From Modestobacter sp. Leaf380 (GTDB lineage: Bacteria > Actinomycetota > Actinomycetes > Mycobacteriales > Geodermatophilaceae), in the NCBI RefSeq assembly GCF_001424485.1, contig NZ_LMQC01000001.1, forward strand, positions 253,755 to 317,754: DNA of 64,000 bases, read 5' to 3'. Below are positions 7,651 through 15,963 of this stretch, piece after piece; positions within the stretch are counted from its first letter, which is position 1, and each line of letters opens with the position of its first letter. Below the pieces are notes generated by a model that was not told the DNA's origin, did no database searches, and saw only the letters and a program-made list of their open reading frames with translations. A program made the position numbers and the translations under genes.

Positions 7651-7686
7651 AAGAGGCGGGGACGACATCGTCGTCCCCGCCTCTTC
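7651..7686 (+). terminator. Strong bidirectional hairpin between bL37 and rshA
   Basis: AAGAGGCGGGGACGAC and its exact complement form a 16-base-pair stem with a three-base centre. The convergent position means it can end both bL37 and sigH-rshA transcripts. The ends are A-rich/T-rich (AAGAG...CTCTT), as in an intrinsic terminator. Confidence 0.75.
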
Positions 7687-7724
7687 GTGTCTCCGGCCTG
7701 CTCGTCCGGCCCAGCGTGTGCGGC

Positions 7725-8054
7725 TCAGCGTTCGGTGGTGTGCTCCACCGTGACGCGCTCGACGGTGACCGACGTGCCGTCCTCCTCGAAGGAGACGTTG
7801 GTCAGCTGCATCTTGATCCGGTCCTTGAGGCCCAGCGGGGTGGGGTCTCCCCCGCAGCGCCGACGGACCAGGGCCTTGAACTCCTGCTCGATGCCGAACT
7901 CCCGCAGGCAGGGCGAGCAGTCCTCGAGGTGCTCGGCGATGACCGCGCGGCGCGCGTCCCCGGTCTCGTGGTCCAGGAACTCGAAGACGTGGGAGAGCAC
8001 GTCGTCGCAGCTGTTGATCTCCCCGTCGTGCTCGGGGTGGGCGGTCTCGCTCAT
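7725..8054 (-). CDS. rshA: Zinc-binding anti-sigma factor RshA/RsrA
   Basis: A 109-residue ZAS-family anti-sigma factor. H42, C46 and C49 (HLEDCSPC) plus C16 give the H-x3-C-x2-C zinc site whose cysteines form disulfides on thiol stress and release the sigma factor. Length and arrangement match RshA of mycobacteria and RsrA of Streptomyces. Its ATG overlaps the sigma factor stop (ATGA, 8051-8054), so the pair is made in balance. The acidic tail after residue 80 is more variable. A strong hairpin follows the gene. Confidence 0.93.
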   Translation of the reverse strand: MSETAHPEHDGEINSCDDVLSHVFEFLDHETGDARRAVIAEHLEDCSPCLREFGIEQEFKALVRRRCGGDPTPLGLKDRIKMQLTNVSFEEDGTSVTVERVTVEHTTER

Positions 8055-8761
8055 CGCGCGCTCCCCTCCTCGGGGGCCCCGGCGCGGGCGAACCCGCGCT
8101 CCCGGGCGTAGTCGGCGAGCAGCTTCTGCAGCCCGCGGCGGCCGCGGTGCAGGCGGGACATCACCGTGCCGATGGGCGTGCCCATGATCTCGGCGATCTC
8201 CTTGTAGGCGAAGCCCTCGACGTCGGCGAGGTACACCGCCAGCCGGAAGTCCTCCGGCAGCTGCTGCAGGGCGTCCTTGATGTCGGAGTCGGGCAGGTGG
8301 TCCAGCGCCTCGATCTCGGCCGACCGCAGCCCGGTGGAGCTGTGCTGCTCGGCGGCGAACAGCTGCCAGTCCTGCACCTGGTCGGTGGGGTACTGCTGCG
8401 GCTGCCGCTGCTTCTTGCGGTAGTTGTTGATGTAGGTGTTCGTCAGGATCCGGTAGAGCCAGGCCTTGAGGTTCGTGCCCTCGGCGAACTGGTGGAACGC
8501 GGAGTAGGCCTTGACGAAGGTCTCCTGCACCAGGTCCTCGGCGTCGGCCGGGTTGCGGGTCATCCGCAGGGCCGCCGGGTACAGCTGGTCCAGGAAGGGC
8601 AGCGCGTCGCGCTCGAAGCGGGCGTCGCGCTGCGCACGGGTCTCGGCCTGCTCGCTGCGGCTGCCGTCGGCCCGGGCCTCGGGGGTCTCGGTCACGACAG
8701 CGGGGGCACCGGCAGCTGCCGTCCCCGGTCCCGTCGTCTCGTCCGTGGTCTCGTCGGGCAC
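8051..8761 (-). CDS. sigH: ECF sigma factor SigH/SigR (main isoform)
   Basis: The 236-residue redox sigma factor that reads thiol-stress promoters (GGAAT-N18-GTT class). Region 2 contains [20 protein letters not shown] and region 4 contains [18 protein letters not shown]; the central segment [24 protein letters not shown] is almost identical to mycobacterial SigH, so only parts are quoted here. The start GTG at 8761 has GAGAGGA about 7 bases upstream. The reading frame is open for a further 51 codons to a GTG at 8914, described separately as a long isoform. Released from RshA by oxidation, it should control thioredoxin, mycothiol and mycoredoxin genes. Confidence 0.92.
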   Translation of the reverse strand: MPDETTDETTGPGTAAAGAPAVVTETPEARADGSRSEQAETRAQRDARFERDALPFLDQLYPAALRMTRNPADAEDLVQETFVKAYSAFHQFAEGTNLKAWLYRILTNTYINNYRKKQRQPQQYPTDQVQDWQLFAAEQHSSTGLRSAEIEALDHLPDSDIKDALQQLPEDFRLAVYLADVEGFAYKEIAEIMGTPIGTVMSRLHRGRRGLQKLLADYARERGFARAGAPEEGSAR

Positions 8762-8914
8762 CGACCGTCCTCTCTGCGGCGCCCGCAGACGGGACACCAC
8801 GTCGGTCGATCCTAGCCGGGCGGCCACCGGGCGGCCGGGCGGACGACGGGTCACGACGACGTCCGGGGACGTCGTCGACCGGCGGGCCCGGGTCGGTGCG
8901 GAGGAGCTGGTCAC
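8762..8914 (-). other. In-frame N-terminal extension giving a long SigH isoform
   Basis: Fifty-one extra codons from GTG 8914 run in frame into sigH. The extension is Arg/Ser/Thr/Pro-rich and unlike any sigma region. Streptomyces SigR has a stress-made, Clp-degraded long form (SigR') with a similar extension of about 55 residues. Here the upstream GTG falls where a transcript from the candidate SigH promoter (8921-8950) would begin, so the long form could be leaderless and made only in stress. Confidence 0.5.
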
Positions 8915-8920
8915 GCTCTC

Positions 8921-8950
8921 TACAAGGGTGCCGCCCGCCGGGTCATTCCC
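8921..8950 (-). promoter_or_regulatory. Candidate SigH-type autoregulatory promoter
   Basis: On the minus strand GGGAAT (8950-8945), 18 bases, CTTGTA (8926-8921). The thiol-sigma consensus is GGAAT-N18-GTT; the -35 and spacing match, the -10 has one mismatch (CTT). Predicted start near 8914. Confidence 0.45.
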
Positions 8951-8956
8951 CGTCCC

Positions 8957-8962
8957 TAGGGT
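8957..8962 (+). promoter_or_regulatory. -10 element TAGGGT for leaderless ybaK
   Basis: TAGGGT ends eight bases before the ybaK ATG at 8971, so transcription would start at the ATG. It overlaps the divergent sigH promoter region. Confidence 0.5.
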
Positions 8963-8970
8963 GTCCGGTC

Positions 8971-9447
8971 ATGGCGGCGACCCCCGCGGTGCGGGTGCTG
9001 GAGCGGGCCCGGGTGGCCCACGTCCTGCACACCTACGACCCCGACGACCACCCCGACGGCGTCGGCTTCGGCGAGGCCGCGGTGGCCGCGCTGGGCTCCG
9101 ACCCGGCCCGGGTCCTCAAGACCCTGGTGGCCCGGGTCGACGGCGCGCTGACCGTCGCGGTGGTCCCGGTCGCGGGCCAGCTGGACCTCAAGGCGCTCGC
9201 GGCTGCGGTCGGTGGGCGCAAGGCGGTGATGGCCGACCCGGCCGACGCCGAGCGCAGCAGCGGCTACGTGCGCGGGGGCATCAGCCCGCTGGGTCAGCGC
9301 AAGGCGCTGCCCACGGTCGTCGACGTCTCGGCGCTGGGGTTCGACACCGTGCTGGTCAGCGGCGGCCGGCGGGGCCTGCAGGTCGAGCTGGCCCCGGCCG
9401 ACCTGGTGGCGCTGACCCGGGCCCGGACGGCGGACGTCGGCCGCTGA
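8971..9447 (+). CDS. YbaK/EbsC family protein, Cys-tRNA(Pro)/aminoacyl-tRNA deacylase
   Basis: A 158-residue single-domain trans-editing factor of the YbaK family, which removes misacylated Cys from tRNA-Pro. The family features are VLKTLVARVDG near residue 50 with the conserved lysine, and GYVRGGISPLGQRKALPTVVD at about 93-113, where the GGISP(L/F)G loop contacts the tRNA end. ATG 8971 is preferred to any upstream start because the -10 element lies directly before it. It is divergent from sigH. Confidence 0.9.
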   Translation: MAATPAVRVLERARVAHVLHTYDPDDHPDGVGFGEAAVAALGSDPARVLKTLVARVDGALTVAVVPVAGQLDLKALAAAVGGRKAVMADPADAERSSGYVRGGISPLGQRKALPTVVDVSALGFDTVLVSGGRRGLQVELAPADLVALTRARTADVGR

Positions 9448-9457
9448 CCGGGGCCGG

Positions 9458-11005
9458 TCAGCCGTAGGGGGTGAGCAGCTGGTCCACCGGCGCGTGGTCG
9501 TCGGTCAGCACCGGGGCGTCCCCGACGAAGGCGTCGAGCTCGGCCCCCTGGGCGACCCGCCAGTCCAGCCCACGGTCGGCCAGCGCCTCGTCCAGGGCGA
9601 CGTCGTCCACCGGCTCCTGCGCCGCGACCACGACGACGTTGCCGCCCTCCGCACCGGCCAGCACGTCGGGCCGGGCGAGCAGCACGACGTCGGAGAAGAC
9701 GGTGCGCAGGGTGGCGAGCTCGGCGCGGACGAAGTCCAGCGGCGGGTTGTCGATGAGGTTCGCGGCGTAGACCCCGCCGGGGGCCAGCGCGTCCTCGACC
9801 AGCGCGACGGCCTCGGTGGTGGCCAGCTGCCAGGGCACCGACAGCCCGCCGAACGCGTCGCCCACGACCAGGTCCCGGCCGCCCGGGGCCTCCGCGCTGA
9901 GCCCGACGCGGGCGTCGCCCACGACGACCTCCAGGTCCGCCGAGGTCTGCAGACCCAGCCTGGCCCGGTCGACGTCGACCACCCCGGGGTCGACCTCCAG
10001 CACCCGGCTCTGCGTGCCGGGCCGGACCTCGGCGAGGTAGCGCGGCAGGGTCAGCCCGCCCCCGCCCAGGTGCAGCGCGGACAGCGGCTCCCCCTCCGGG
10101 GCGAGCACGTCGGTGACCGAGGCGATGGCCTGGACGTACTCGAACTGCAGGTACGTGGGGTCGGCGAGGTCGACGTAGGAGTGCCGCAGGGTGTCCAGCA
10201 CCAGGGTGCGGCCGCCGTCCCGCTCGGGGTCGGCGACCACCCGGGCGCAGTGGTACGTCGTCTCGTCCTGGCAGGGGTTCGGGGCCAGCACCGCGAGCCC
10301 GGTGCCGGCCAGCGCCGTCACCACCAGGGCGCCGGAGACCCGGGCCGGCACCCCGGCCCGGCGCTGCCAGACCAGCAGCGCCAGCCCGGTGGCGACGACG
10401 ACCAGCCCGGTGCCGACCATGATCACGCTGGTCGGCAGCACGGCGACCAGCAGGAACCCGGTGCCGAAGGTCGCCGCGATGCCGCCCAGGGTGCCGATCC
10501 CGGACAGCCGGCCGACGACGGACCCGGTCTCCGCGAGGCTGCCCAGCTGCAGGGCCACCACGATCGGGGGCACCGCCGACAGCAGCGCAGCGGGGACGAC
10601 GACGGCCACCGCGGCCAGCAGCAGCACGCTGCCGGCGTCGGCCCCGGACAGCGCGGCACCGGCGAAGCGCACCAGCGGCAGCACCGCGATGACCAGCGCC
10701 CCACCGGCGACGAGCAGCGGCACCAGCAGCCGCCGCGGGTCGCCCCGGTCGGCGGCCCGGCCCCCGGCCCAGGCGCCGACGGCGATCGCGGCCAGCGCGA
10801 ACCCGATGACCGCGGTGTTGGTCTGCAGCGTGATCCCCACGTAGGGCGCGATCAGCCGCAGGCCGGTGATCTCCAGGACCAGCACGGCACCGGAGGACAG
10901 GAAGGTGACCGCGGCGGCGATCCAGGACGGCAGCGCCCGGGACCCGGGTGCCACCGACCCCTCGGACGGTCCGGCGGCGGGCACGGCGGGGTCGGTCGTG
11001 CTCAG
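9458..11005 (-). CDS. Fused membrane/spermidine synthase-like protein
   Basis: A 515-residue protein. Residues about 28-270 hold some eight hydrophobic segments of an MFS-like or spermidine-synthase-associated membrane domain; residues about 280-510 form a Rossmann methyltransferase fold of the spermidine synthase family (LHLGGGGLTLPRYL, VLEVDPGVVDV, VVGDARV, DAFGGLSVP). Such fusions are common in actinobacteria; polyamine synthesis has not been shown for them. The likely start is CTG 11005, five bases after GAGGTGA; the next in-frame candidate is GTG 10984, without a clear ribosome site. The frame stays open far upstream, but only as the shadow of the SRAP gene. It follows SRAP after 19 bases. 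Confidence 0.8.
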   Translation of the reverse strand: MSTTDPAVPAAGPSEGSVAPGSRALPSWIAAAVTFLSSGAVLVLEITGLRLIAPYVGITLQTNTAVIGFALAAIAVGAWAGGRAADRGDPRRLLVPLLVAGGALVIAVLPLVRFAGAALSGADAGSVLLLAAVAVVVPAALLSAVPPIVVALQLGSLAETGSVVGRLSGIGTLGGIAATFGTGFLLVAVLPTSVIMVGTGLVVVATGLALLVWQRRAGVPARVSGALVVTALAGTGLAVLAPNPCQDETTYHCARVVADPERDGGRTLVLDTLRHSYVDLADPTYLQFEYVQAIASVTDVLAPEGEPLSALHLGGGGLTLPRYLAEVRPGTQSRVLEVDPGVVDVDRARLGLQTSADLEVVVGDARVGLSAEAPGGRDLVVGDAFGGLSVPWQLATTEAVALVEDALAPGGVYAANLIDNPPLDFVRAELATLRTVFSDVVLLARPDVLAGAEGGNVVVVAAQEPVDDVALDEALADRGLDWRVAQGAELDAFVGDAPVLTDDHAPVDQLLTPYG

Positions 11006-11024
11006 GGGGTCACCTCGGGGGTCG

Positions 11025-11771
11025 TCAGAACAGGGCGGGCTGGTCGGCGGGCTCGCTGACCGCCTCGGCCCGGGCGGTGAGCTGCCGACCGCTGTTGGCC
11101 ACGTTGCCCACCGCGGCACCGACGGGCCGGATCTCCAGGCCCTCGACGACCTCGGGCGGGGTCGGTGCGGCGAGGGTCTCGACGTCCTCGCGCCCGAGGT
11201 CCAGCCAGTCGGCCCAGCGGTCGCGGGGCAGCACGAGCGGCATCCGGTCGTGGATCTCGGCGAGCGCGCCCACGGCCGGGGCGGTGACCACGGTGCAGCT
11301 GTAGACCCGGTCCGCACCCCGACCCCAGACCTCCCACAGCCCGGCGAGGGCCAGGCCCGAGCCGTCCTGCGGGGTGACGTACCAGGGCTGCTTGCCCGGG
11401 GAGTGCGGCTTGGGCGCCCACTCGTACCAGCCGTCGGCGGGGACCAGGCACCGCCGGGCCCGGGCGGCCTTGCGGAACGCCGGCTTCGACGTCAGGGACT
11501 CCACCCGGGCGTTGAGCATCCGGTTGCCGACCGAGACGTCCTCGGCCCAGGACGGCACGAGGCCCCAGCGGACCACCCGCAGCTCGCGGTGCACCCCACC
11601 GGTGGGGGTGCCGTCCTCGGCGCGCTCCCGGGCCTGCCGGACGACGTACACGTCCTTGGTCGGCGCGACGTTGTAGTCCGCCGCCAACGGGGACTGCCCG
11701 GGGGCCGCGACGGCCTCGAACTCCACCGTCAGGTCCTCGGGACGGCGACTGGCTGCGTAACGCCCGCACAC
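11025..11771 (-). CDS. SRAP domain protein (YedK/HMCES family)
   Basis: A 248-residue SOS-response-associated peptidase-like protein that covalently caps abasic sites in single-stranded DNA. Cys2 of MCGRYA becomes the N-terminal nucleophile after Met removal; NARVESL, YEWAPK and [12 protein letters not shown] supply the conserved Asn, Glu and His. The start GTG at 11771 follows GGGGAGG with five bases spacing. The homologue in M. tuberculosis (Rv3226c from memory) has the same neighbour aroA. It is upstream of, and probably co-transcribed with, the spermidine-synthase-like gene. Confidence 0.93.
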   Translation of the reverse strand: MCGRYAASRRPEDLTVEFEAVAAPGQSPLAADYNVAPTKDVYVVRQARERAEDGTPTGGVHRELRVVRWGLVPSWAEDVSVGNRMLNARVESLTSKPAFRKAARARRCLVPADGWYEWAPKPHSPGKQPWYVTPQDGSGLALAGLWEVWGRGADRVYSCTVVTAPAVGALAEIHDRMPLVLPRDRWADWLDLGREDVETLAAPTPPEVVEGLEIRPVGAAVGNVANSGRQLTARAEAVSEPADQPALF

Positions 11772-11826
11772 GGCGGCCTCCCCGGGACTCGATCAGCGCG
11801 ACACGTCGACTGTAGGTCGCCCGGCC

Positions 11827-11901
11827 CGCCCCGTCCCCAGACCGCCGTCCCCAGCCCCGCCGTCCCCAGCCCCGCCGTCCCCAGGTCCGCCGTCCTCAGG
11901 T
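11827..11901. repeat. 15-bp tandem repeat between SRAP and SSADH genes
   Basis: Four copies of a CCGCCGTCCCCAGCC-like unit at 11842-11901, preceded by a less exact copy. It lies in the 214-base gap between divergent genes, which otherwise shows nothing I can name. Confidence 0.8.
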
Positions 11902-11985
11902 CCGAGGCGGCCGGGGAGCGTGCTGTCGGTCCGGGCGGGTAGGACTGCACCCGACCCACCAGCGAGCGAGAAGAGGCACGACGAC

Positions 11986-13449
11986 GTGACGAGCACGCAG
12001 ACCGACACCTCCACCGGCACCAGCGCGAAGACCGACAGCGGCACCGCCGACCGGGCCTACGCCACCGTCAACCCCTTCACCGGTGAGACCGAGCGGGAGT
12101 TCGACTCGCTGCCCAGCGACCAGGTGACCGCCGTCGTCGACCGGGCGCACGCCGCCTACCTGGACTGGCGCCGGCGCAGCGTGGCCGAGCGGGCCGCCGT
12201 CGTCGGGCGTGCCGCCGACCTGATGCTCGAGCGCTCCGACGCCCTGGCCGCGCTGATCACCACGGAGATGGGCAAGCGCATCCAGGAGGCGGCCGGTGAG
12301 GTCCAGCTGGCCGCCAGCATCCTGCGGTACTACGCGGACGAGGCCGAGCAGTTCCTCGCCCCGCGCACGATCGGGGTGATGAAGGGCGAGGCCGTGGTCG
12401 TCAACGAGCCGACCGGCGTGCTGTTCGCCATCGAGCCGTGGAACTACCCGCTGTACCAGGTGGTCCGGGTGGCCGGCCCGAACCTGACGCTGGGCAACAC
12501 GATCGTGCTCAAGCACGCCGAGCTGAACCCGCAGTGCGCCCTGGCCCTGGAGGAGCTCTTCCGCGACGCCGGTGCGCCCGAGGGCGTCTACACCAACGTC
12601 TTCCTGGCCATCTCGGACACCGAGCAGGTGATCAGCCACCCGGCCGTGCAGGGCGTGACCCTGACCGGCAGCGAGAAGGCCGGCTCCTCGGTGGCGTCGC
12701 TGGCCGGCAAGCACCTGAAGAAGTCGGTCCTCGAGCTCGGCGGCAGCGACCCGTTCGTCGTGCTGGACACCCCGGACCTGGGCCGGACGGTCAAGGCCGC
12801 CACCATGGGCCGGATGGCCAACACCGGCCAGGCCTGCATCGCCGCCAAGCGGATCATCGTGCTCGCCGACGTCTACGACGAGTTCGTCGCCGGCATGCAG
12901 CAGGCCTTCGGCACCTTCACCCCCGGCGACCCCGCTGACCCGGCGACCACGCTGGGCCCGCTGTCGACGGAGAAGGCCGCGCAGGACCTGCACGCCCAGA
13001 TCCAGGACGCCGTCGACAAGGGCGCCACCGTGCTGGCCGGCGGCGGCCGCCCCGAGCACGCCGGTGCCTTCGTCGAGGCCACCCTGCTCGCCGACGTCAC
13101 CCCCGACATGCGCGCCTACTCCGAGGAGCTCTTCGGTCCCGCCGCCGTCCTCTACAAGGTCGCCGACGAGGACGAGGCGGTGCGCCTGGCCAACGACAGC
13201 ACCTACGGGCTGTCCGCCGTCGTCTACAGCGGGGACGCCGACCGGGCCCGCGGGGTCGCCGACCGGCTCGAGTCCGGGATGGTCTGGATCAACCAGCCCT
13301 CGGGTTCCTCCCCCGAACTGCCCTTCGGCGGGGTGAAGCGCTCGGGCTACGGCCGCGAGCTCTCCGAGCTGGGCATGTTCGAGTTCGCCAACCGCCGGCT
13401 GGTGCGCACCCTGCCGGCCGCGAAGCCCGCGGCCCCGGCCGCCGGGTGA
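11986..13449 (+). CDS. gabD: NAD(P)-dependent succinate-semialdehyde dehydrogenase
   Basis: A 487-residue aldehyde dehydrogenase. The general base lies in [11 protein letters not shown] (about residues 245-256) and the nucleophile cysteine in [11 protein letters not shown] (about 284). The N-terminal [10 protein letters not shown] and the [14 protein letters not shown] segment match the succinate-semialdehyde branch, which oxidises the aldehyde to succinate at the end of GABA breakdown. No aminotransferase is adjacent, so the route is inferred. GTG 11986 is chosen with AGAGG about ten bases upstream; the upstream in-frame ATG at 11920 would start within the repeat-flanked gap. Confidence 0.88.
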   Translation: MTSTQTDTSTGTSAKTDSGTADRAYATVNPFTGETEREFDSLPSDQVTAVVDRAHAAYLDWRRRSVAERAAVVGRAADLMLERSDALAALITTEMGKRIQEAAGEVQLAASILRYYADEAEQFLAPRTIGVMKGEAVVVNEPTGVLFAIEPWNYPLYQVVRVAGPNLTLGNTIVLKHAELNPQCALALEELFRDAGAPEGVYTNVFLAISDTEQVISHPAVQGVTLTGSEKAGSSVASLAGKHLKKSVLELGGSDPFVVLDTPDLGRTVKAATMGRMANTGQACIAAKRIIVLADVYDEFVAGMQQAFGTFTPGDPADPATTLGPLSTEKAAQDLHAQIQDAVDKGATVLAGGGRPEHAGAFVEATLLADVTPDMRAYSEELFGPAAVLYKVADEDEAVRLANDSTYGLSAVVYSGDADRARGVADRLESGMVWINQPSGSSPELPFGGVKRSGYGRELSELGMFEFANRRLVRTLPAAKPAAPAAG

Positions 13450-13508
13450 CCTCCGGGCGGGGGACGACGACGCGGACCGTGGACCGCGGGCAGGGCAGGA
13501 TGACCGGC

Positions 13509-14786
13509 ATGGACAGCTGGTCGACCCCCTCCGCCCCGCAGCCGGTCGACGCCGTCGTCACCCTGCCCGGCTCCAAGTCGATCACCGCCCGGGCCCTGGT
13601 GCTCGCGGCGATCAGCGACGGCCCGTCCCGGCTGGTCCGCCCGCTGCGCGCCCGGGACACCGACCTGATGGCCGAGGGCCTGCGGGCCCTGGGGGTCGGC
13701 GTCGTCGAGGACGGCGCGGACTGGCTGGTCACCCCGGCCCCGCTGCGCGGCCCGGCCACCGTGGACGCCGGTCTGGCCGGCACCGTGCTGCGGTTCCTGC
13801 CGCCGGTGGCCGCGCTGGCCGACGGCCCGGTCACCCTGGACGGCGACGAGCGGCTGCGCGAGCGGCCCAACGCCGGGCTGATCGAGGGCCTGCGCGGGTG
13901 CGGCGTCACCGTCGACGACGGCGGCCGCGGCCGGGCGCCGTTCACCGTGCACGGCACCGGCGCGGTCCGCGGTGGCACGGTGACCGTGGACGCCAGCGAG
14001 TCCAGCCAGGTGGTGTCCGGGCTGCTGCTGGCCGCCGCCCGGTTCACCGAGGGCCTGGACCTGCGGCTCACCGGCGGCGTCCCCTCGATGCCGCACGTGC
14101 AGATGACCGTGGAGACCCTCACCGAGCACGGCGTGCTGGTGCAGCGCACCGACACCGGCTGGACGGTGCACCCGGGCCCGGTGGCCGCGCTGGACCGGGT
14201 CGTCGAGCCCGACCTGTCCAACGCCGCCCCCTTCCTCGCCGCTGCGCTGGTCACCGGCGGCCGGGTCACCGTCCGCGACTGGCCGCTGCGCACCACCCAG
14301 CCCGGCGCACAGCTGGAGCAGCTGCTGGTCGTGATGGGCGCCGACGTGCAGCGCACCGCCGAGGGCCTGCAGGTCACCGGCGGCCAGACCGTCCGGCCGC
14401 TGGTCGCCGACCTCGGTGAGGTCGGCGAGCTGACCCCGGTGCTGGCGGCGCTGTGCGCGCTGGCCGACGGCCCGTCCCGGCTCACCGGCATCGCGCACCT
14501 GCGCGGCCACGAGACCGACCGGCTGCAGGCCCTCGACGAGGTGCTCACCGCGGTCGGTGCCACGGTGACCCAGCTGCCCGACGGCCTGGAGATCACCCCG
14601 GGCCCGCGGCGGGCGGCGCAGCTGGACTCCTACGCCGACCACCGGATGGTCATGGTGGCCGCGGTGCTCGGGCTGGTGGTGCCCGGCGTCGTCGTCCGCG
14701 ACCCCGGGGCGGTCACCAAGACGCTGCCGGACTTCACCGACCGCTGGGCCGGGTTGCTGGGCAGCGGCGTCGGAGCGGTCGGCTGA
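13509..14786 (+). CDS. aroA: 3-phosphoshikimate 1-carboxyvinyltransferase (EPSP synthase)
   Basis: A 425-residue shikimate-pathway enzyme that joins phosphoenolpyruvate to shikimate 3-phosphate. LPGSKSITARALVLAA near residues 18-33 is the substrate-binding lysine-serine motif; LAGTVLRFLPP and DGDERLRERP follow, and DYADHRMVM-like DSYADHRMVMVAAV is near the C-terminus. ATG 13509 is seven bases after CAGGAT, a near -10, giving a possible leaderless start; another ATG at 13500 is in frame. It is followed by rsgA, the same pair as in mycobacteria. Confidence 0.95.
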   Translation: MDSWSTPSAPQPVDAVVTLPGSKSITARALVLAAISDGPSRLVRPLRARDTDLMAEGLRALGVGVVEDGADWLVTPAPLRGPATVDAGLAGTVLRFLPPVAALADGPVTLDGDERLRERPNAGLIEGLRGCGVTVDDGGRGRAPFTVHGTGAVRGGTVTVDASESSQVVSGLLLAAARFTEGLDLRLTGGVPSMPHVQMTVETLTEHGVLVQRTDTGWTVHPGPVAALDRVVEPDLSNAAPFLAAALVTGGRVTVRDWPLRTTQPGAQLEQLLVVMGADVQRTAEGLQVTGGQTVRPLVADLGEVGELTPVLAALCALADGPSRLTGIAHLRGHETDRLQALDEVLTAVGATVTQLPDGLEITPGPRRAAQLDSYADHRMVMVAAVLGLVVPGVVVRDPGAVTKTLPDFTDRWAGLLGSGVGAVG

Positions 14787-14849
14787 GCGGGCCGTGCCGG
14801 TGACCAGCGTGCAGCCCTCCCCCCGCCCGTCCCGGACGGGCGGCCGCTG

Positions 14850-15869
14850 ATGTCGGGCCGCACGTTCGACAGCCGCTCCGACGAGGACGACGTCCGGGTC
14901 CGTCCCGGCCGGCGTGGGTCCCGGCCACGCACCCGGACCCGGCCCAGCCACGACGACGCCGTCCCCGGGCTGGTCGTCGGGGTCGACCGCGGCCGGATGA
15001 CCGTGCGGGTGCAGGACCCCGACGACGGCGGCCAGGTCGAGGTGACCGCCATGCGGGCCCGCGAGCTGGGCAAGCACGGCGTGGTCACCGGCGACCGGGT
15101 CCGCCTCGTCGGGGACACCAGCGGGCGCACCGACACCCTGGCCCGCATCGTGGTCATCGAGCCCCGGGCCACCACGCTGCGCCGCACCGCCGACGACACC
15201 GACCCCACCGAGCGGGTGGTGGTCGCCAACGCCGAGCAGCTCGTCGTCGTCACCGCGATCACCGACCCCGAACCGCACGTGGGGTTCCTGGACCGCTGCC
15301 TGGTGGCGGCGTTCTCCGGCGGACTGACCCCGCTGCTGTGCCTGACCAAGGCCGACCTGGGCAGCCCCGACGAGCTGCTGGCCCGCTACGCCGGGCTGGA
15401 GGTCGAGGCGATCGCGGTCTCCCGGGACACCGACCTGCACGAGCTGGAGCCGCGCCTGGACGGCCGGATCTCGGTCTTCGTCGGCCAGTCCGGGGTGGGC
15501 AAGTCCACCCTGGTGAACCGGCTGGTCCCCGACGCGTACCGGGCGATCGGCGGGGTGAGCAAGGTGGGCAAGGGCCGGCACACGTCGTCCTCGGCGGTGC
15601 TGCTGGACCTGCCCCACGGCGGGATGGTCATCGACACCCCGGGCATCCGCAGCTTCGGGCTGGCCGACACCGACCCGGCCGACGTGCTGGCCTCCTTCGA
15701 CGACCTGGCCGAGGTCGCCCGGGACTGCCCGCCGCTGTGCGGGCACACCGCCGAGGACCCCGACTGCGCCCTGGACGACTGGGCCGCCGAGGGTCCACCG
15801 GCCCGGGCCGAGCGGCTGGGCAGCTTCCGTCGCCTGGTCGCCGCGGTGACCCAGACGCCGAACTGGTGA
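14850..15869 (+). CDS. rsgA: Ribosome small-subunit-dependent GTPase A
   Basis: A 339-residue circularly permuted GTPase that aids late 30S maturation. Order is OB fold (about 30-110), G4 TKAD (about 166), G1 GQSGVGKST (about 211-219), G3 DTPG (about 261), then a zinc knuckle C-x3-C-x-H-x6-C in DCPPLCGHTAEDPDC. The knuckle spacing differs slightly from the textbook C-x4/5-C form. The very basic N-terminal tail (RPGRRGSRPRTRTRP) probably contacts rRNA. It lies 63 bases after aroA. Confidence 0.93.
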   Translation: MSGRTFDSRSDEDDVRVRPGRRGSRPRTRTRPSHDDAVPGLVVGVDRGRMTVRVQDPDDGGQVEVTAMRARELGKHGVVTGDRVRLVGDTSGRTDTLARIVVIEPRATTLRRTADDTDPTERVVVANAEQLVVVTAITDPEPHVGFLDRCLVAAFSGGLTPLLCLTKADLGSPDELLARYAGLEVEAIAVSRDTDLHELEPRLDGRISVFVGQSGVGKSTLVNRLVPDAYRAIGGVSKVGKGRHTSSSAVLLDLPHGGMVIDTPGIRSFGLADTDPADVLASFDDLAEVARDCPPLCGHTAEDPDCALDDWAAEGPPARAERLGSFRRLVAAVTQTPNW

Positions 15870-15963
15870 GCCGGCGGCCCTGCCGCTCACCCCCGGGGGG
15901 AAGGTCCCGCCCGGATCCGACCCGTCCACTCAAGCGGAACAGAATCGTGCCGATCTCTTCCCC

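Noticed and set aside
11006-11317. 104-codon N-terminal extension of the spermidine-synthase-like gene
   Set aside because: It is wholly antiparallel in frame terms to the real SRAP gene on the same strand, is Arg/Ser/Pro-rich shadow sequence, and lacks a ribosome site; the start is placed at 11005.
11827-11901. CRISPR-like array
   Set aside because: Units are 15 bp and directly adjacent with no spacers; it is a simple tandem repeat. No cas genes are in the window.
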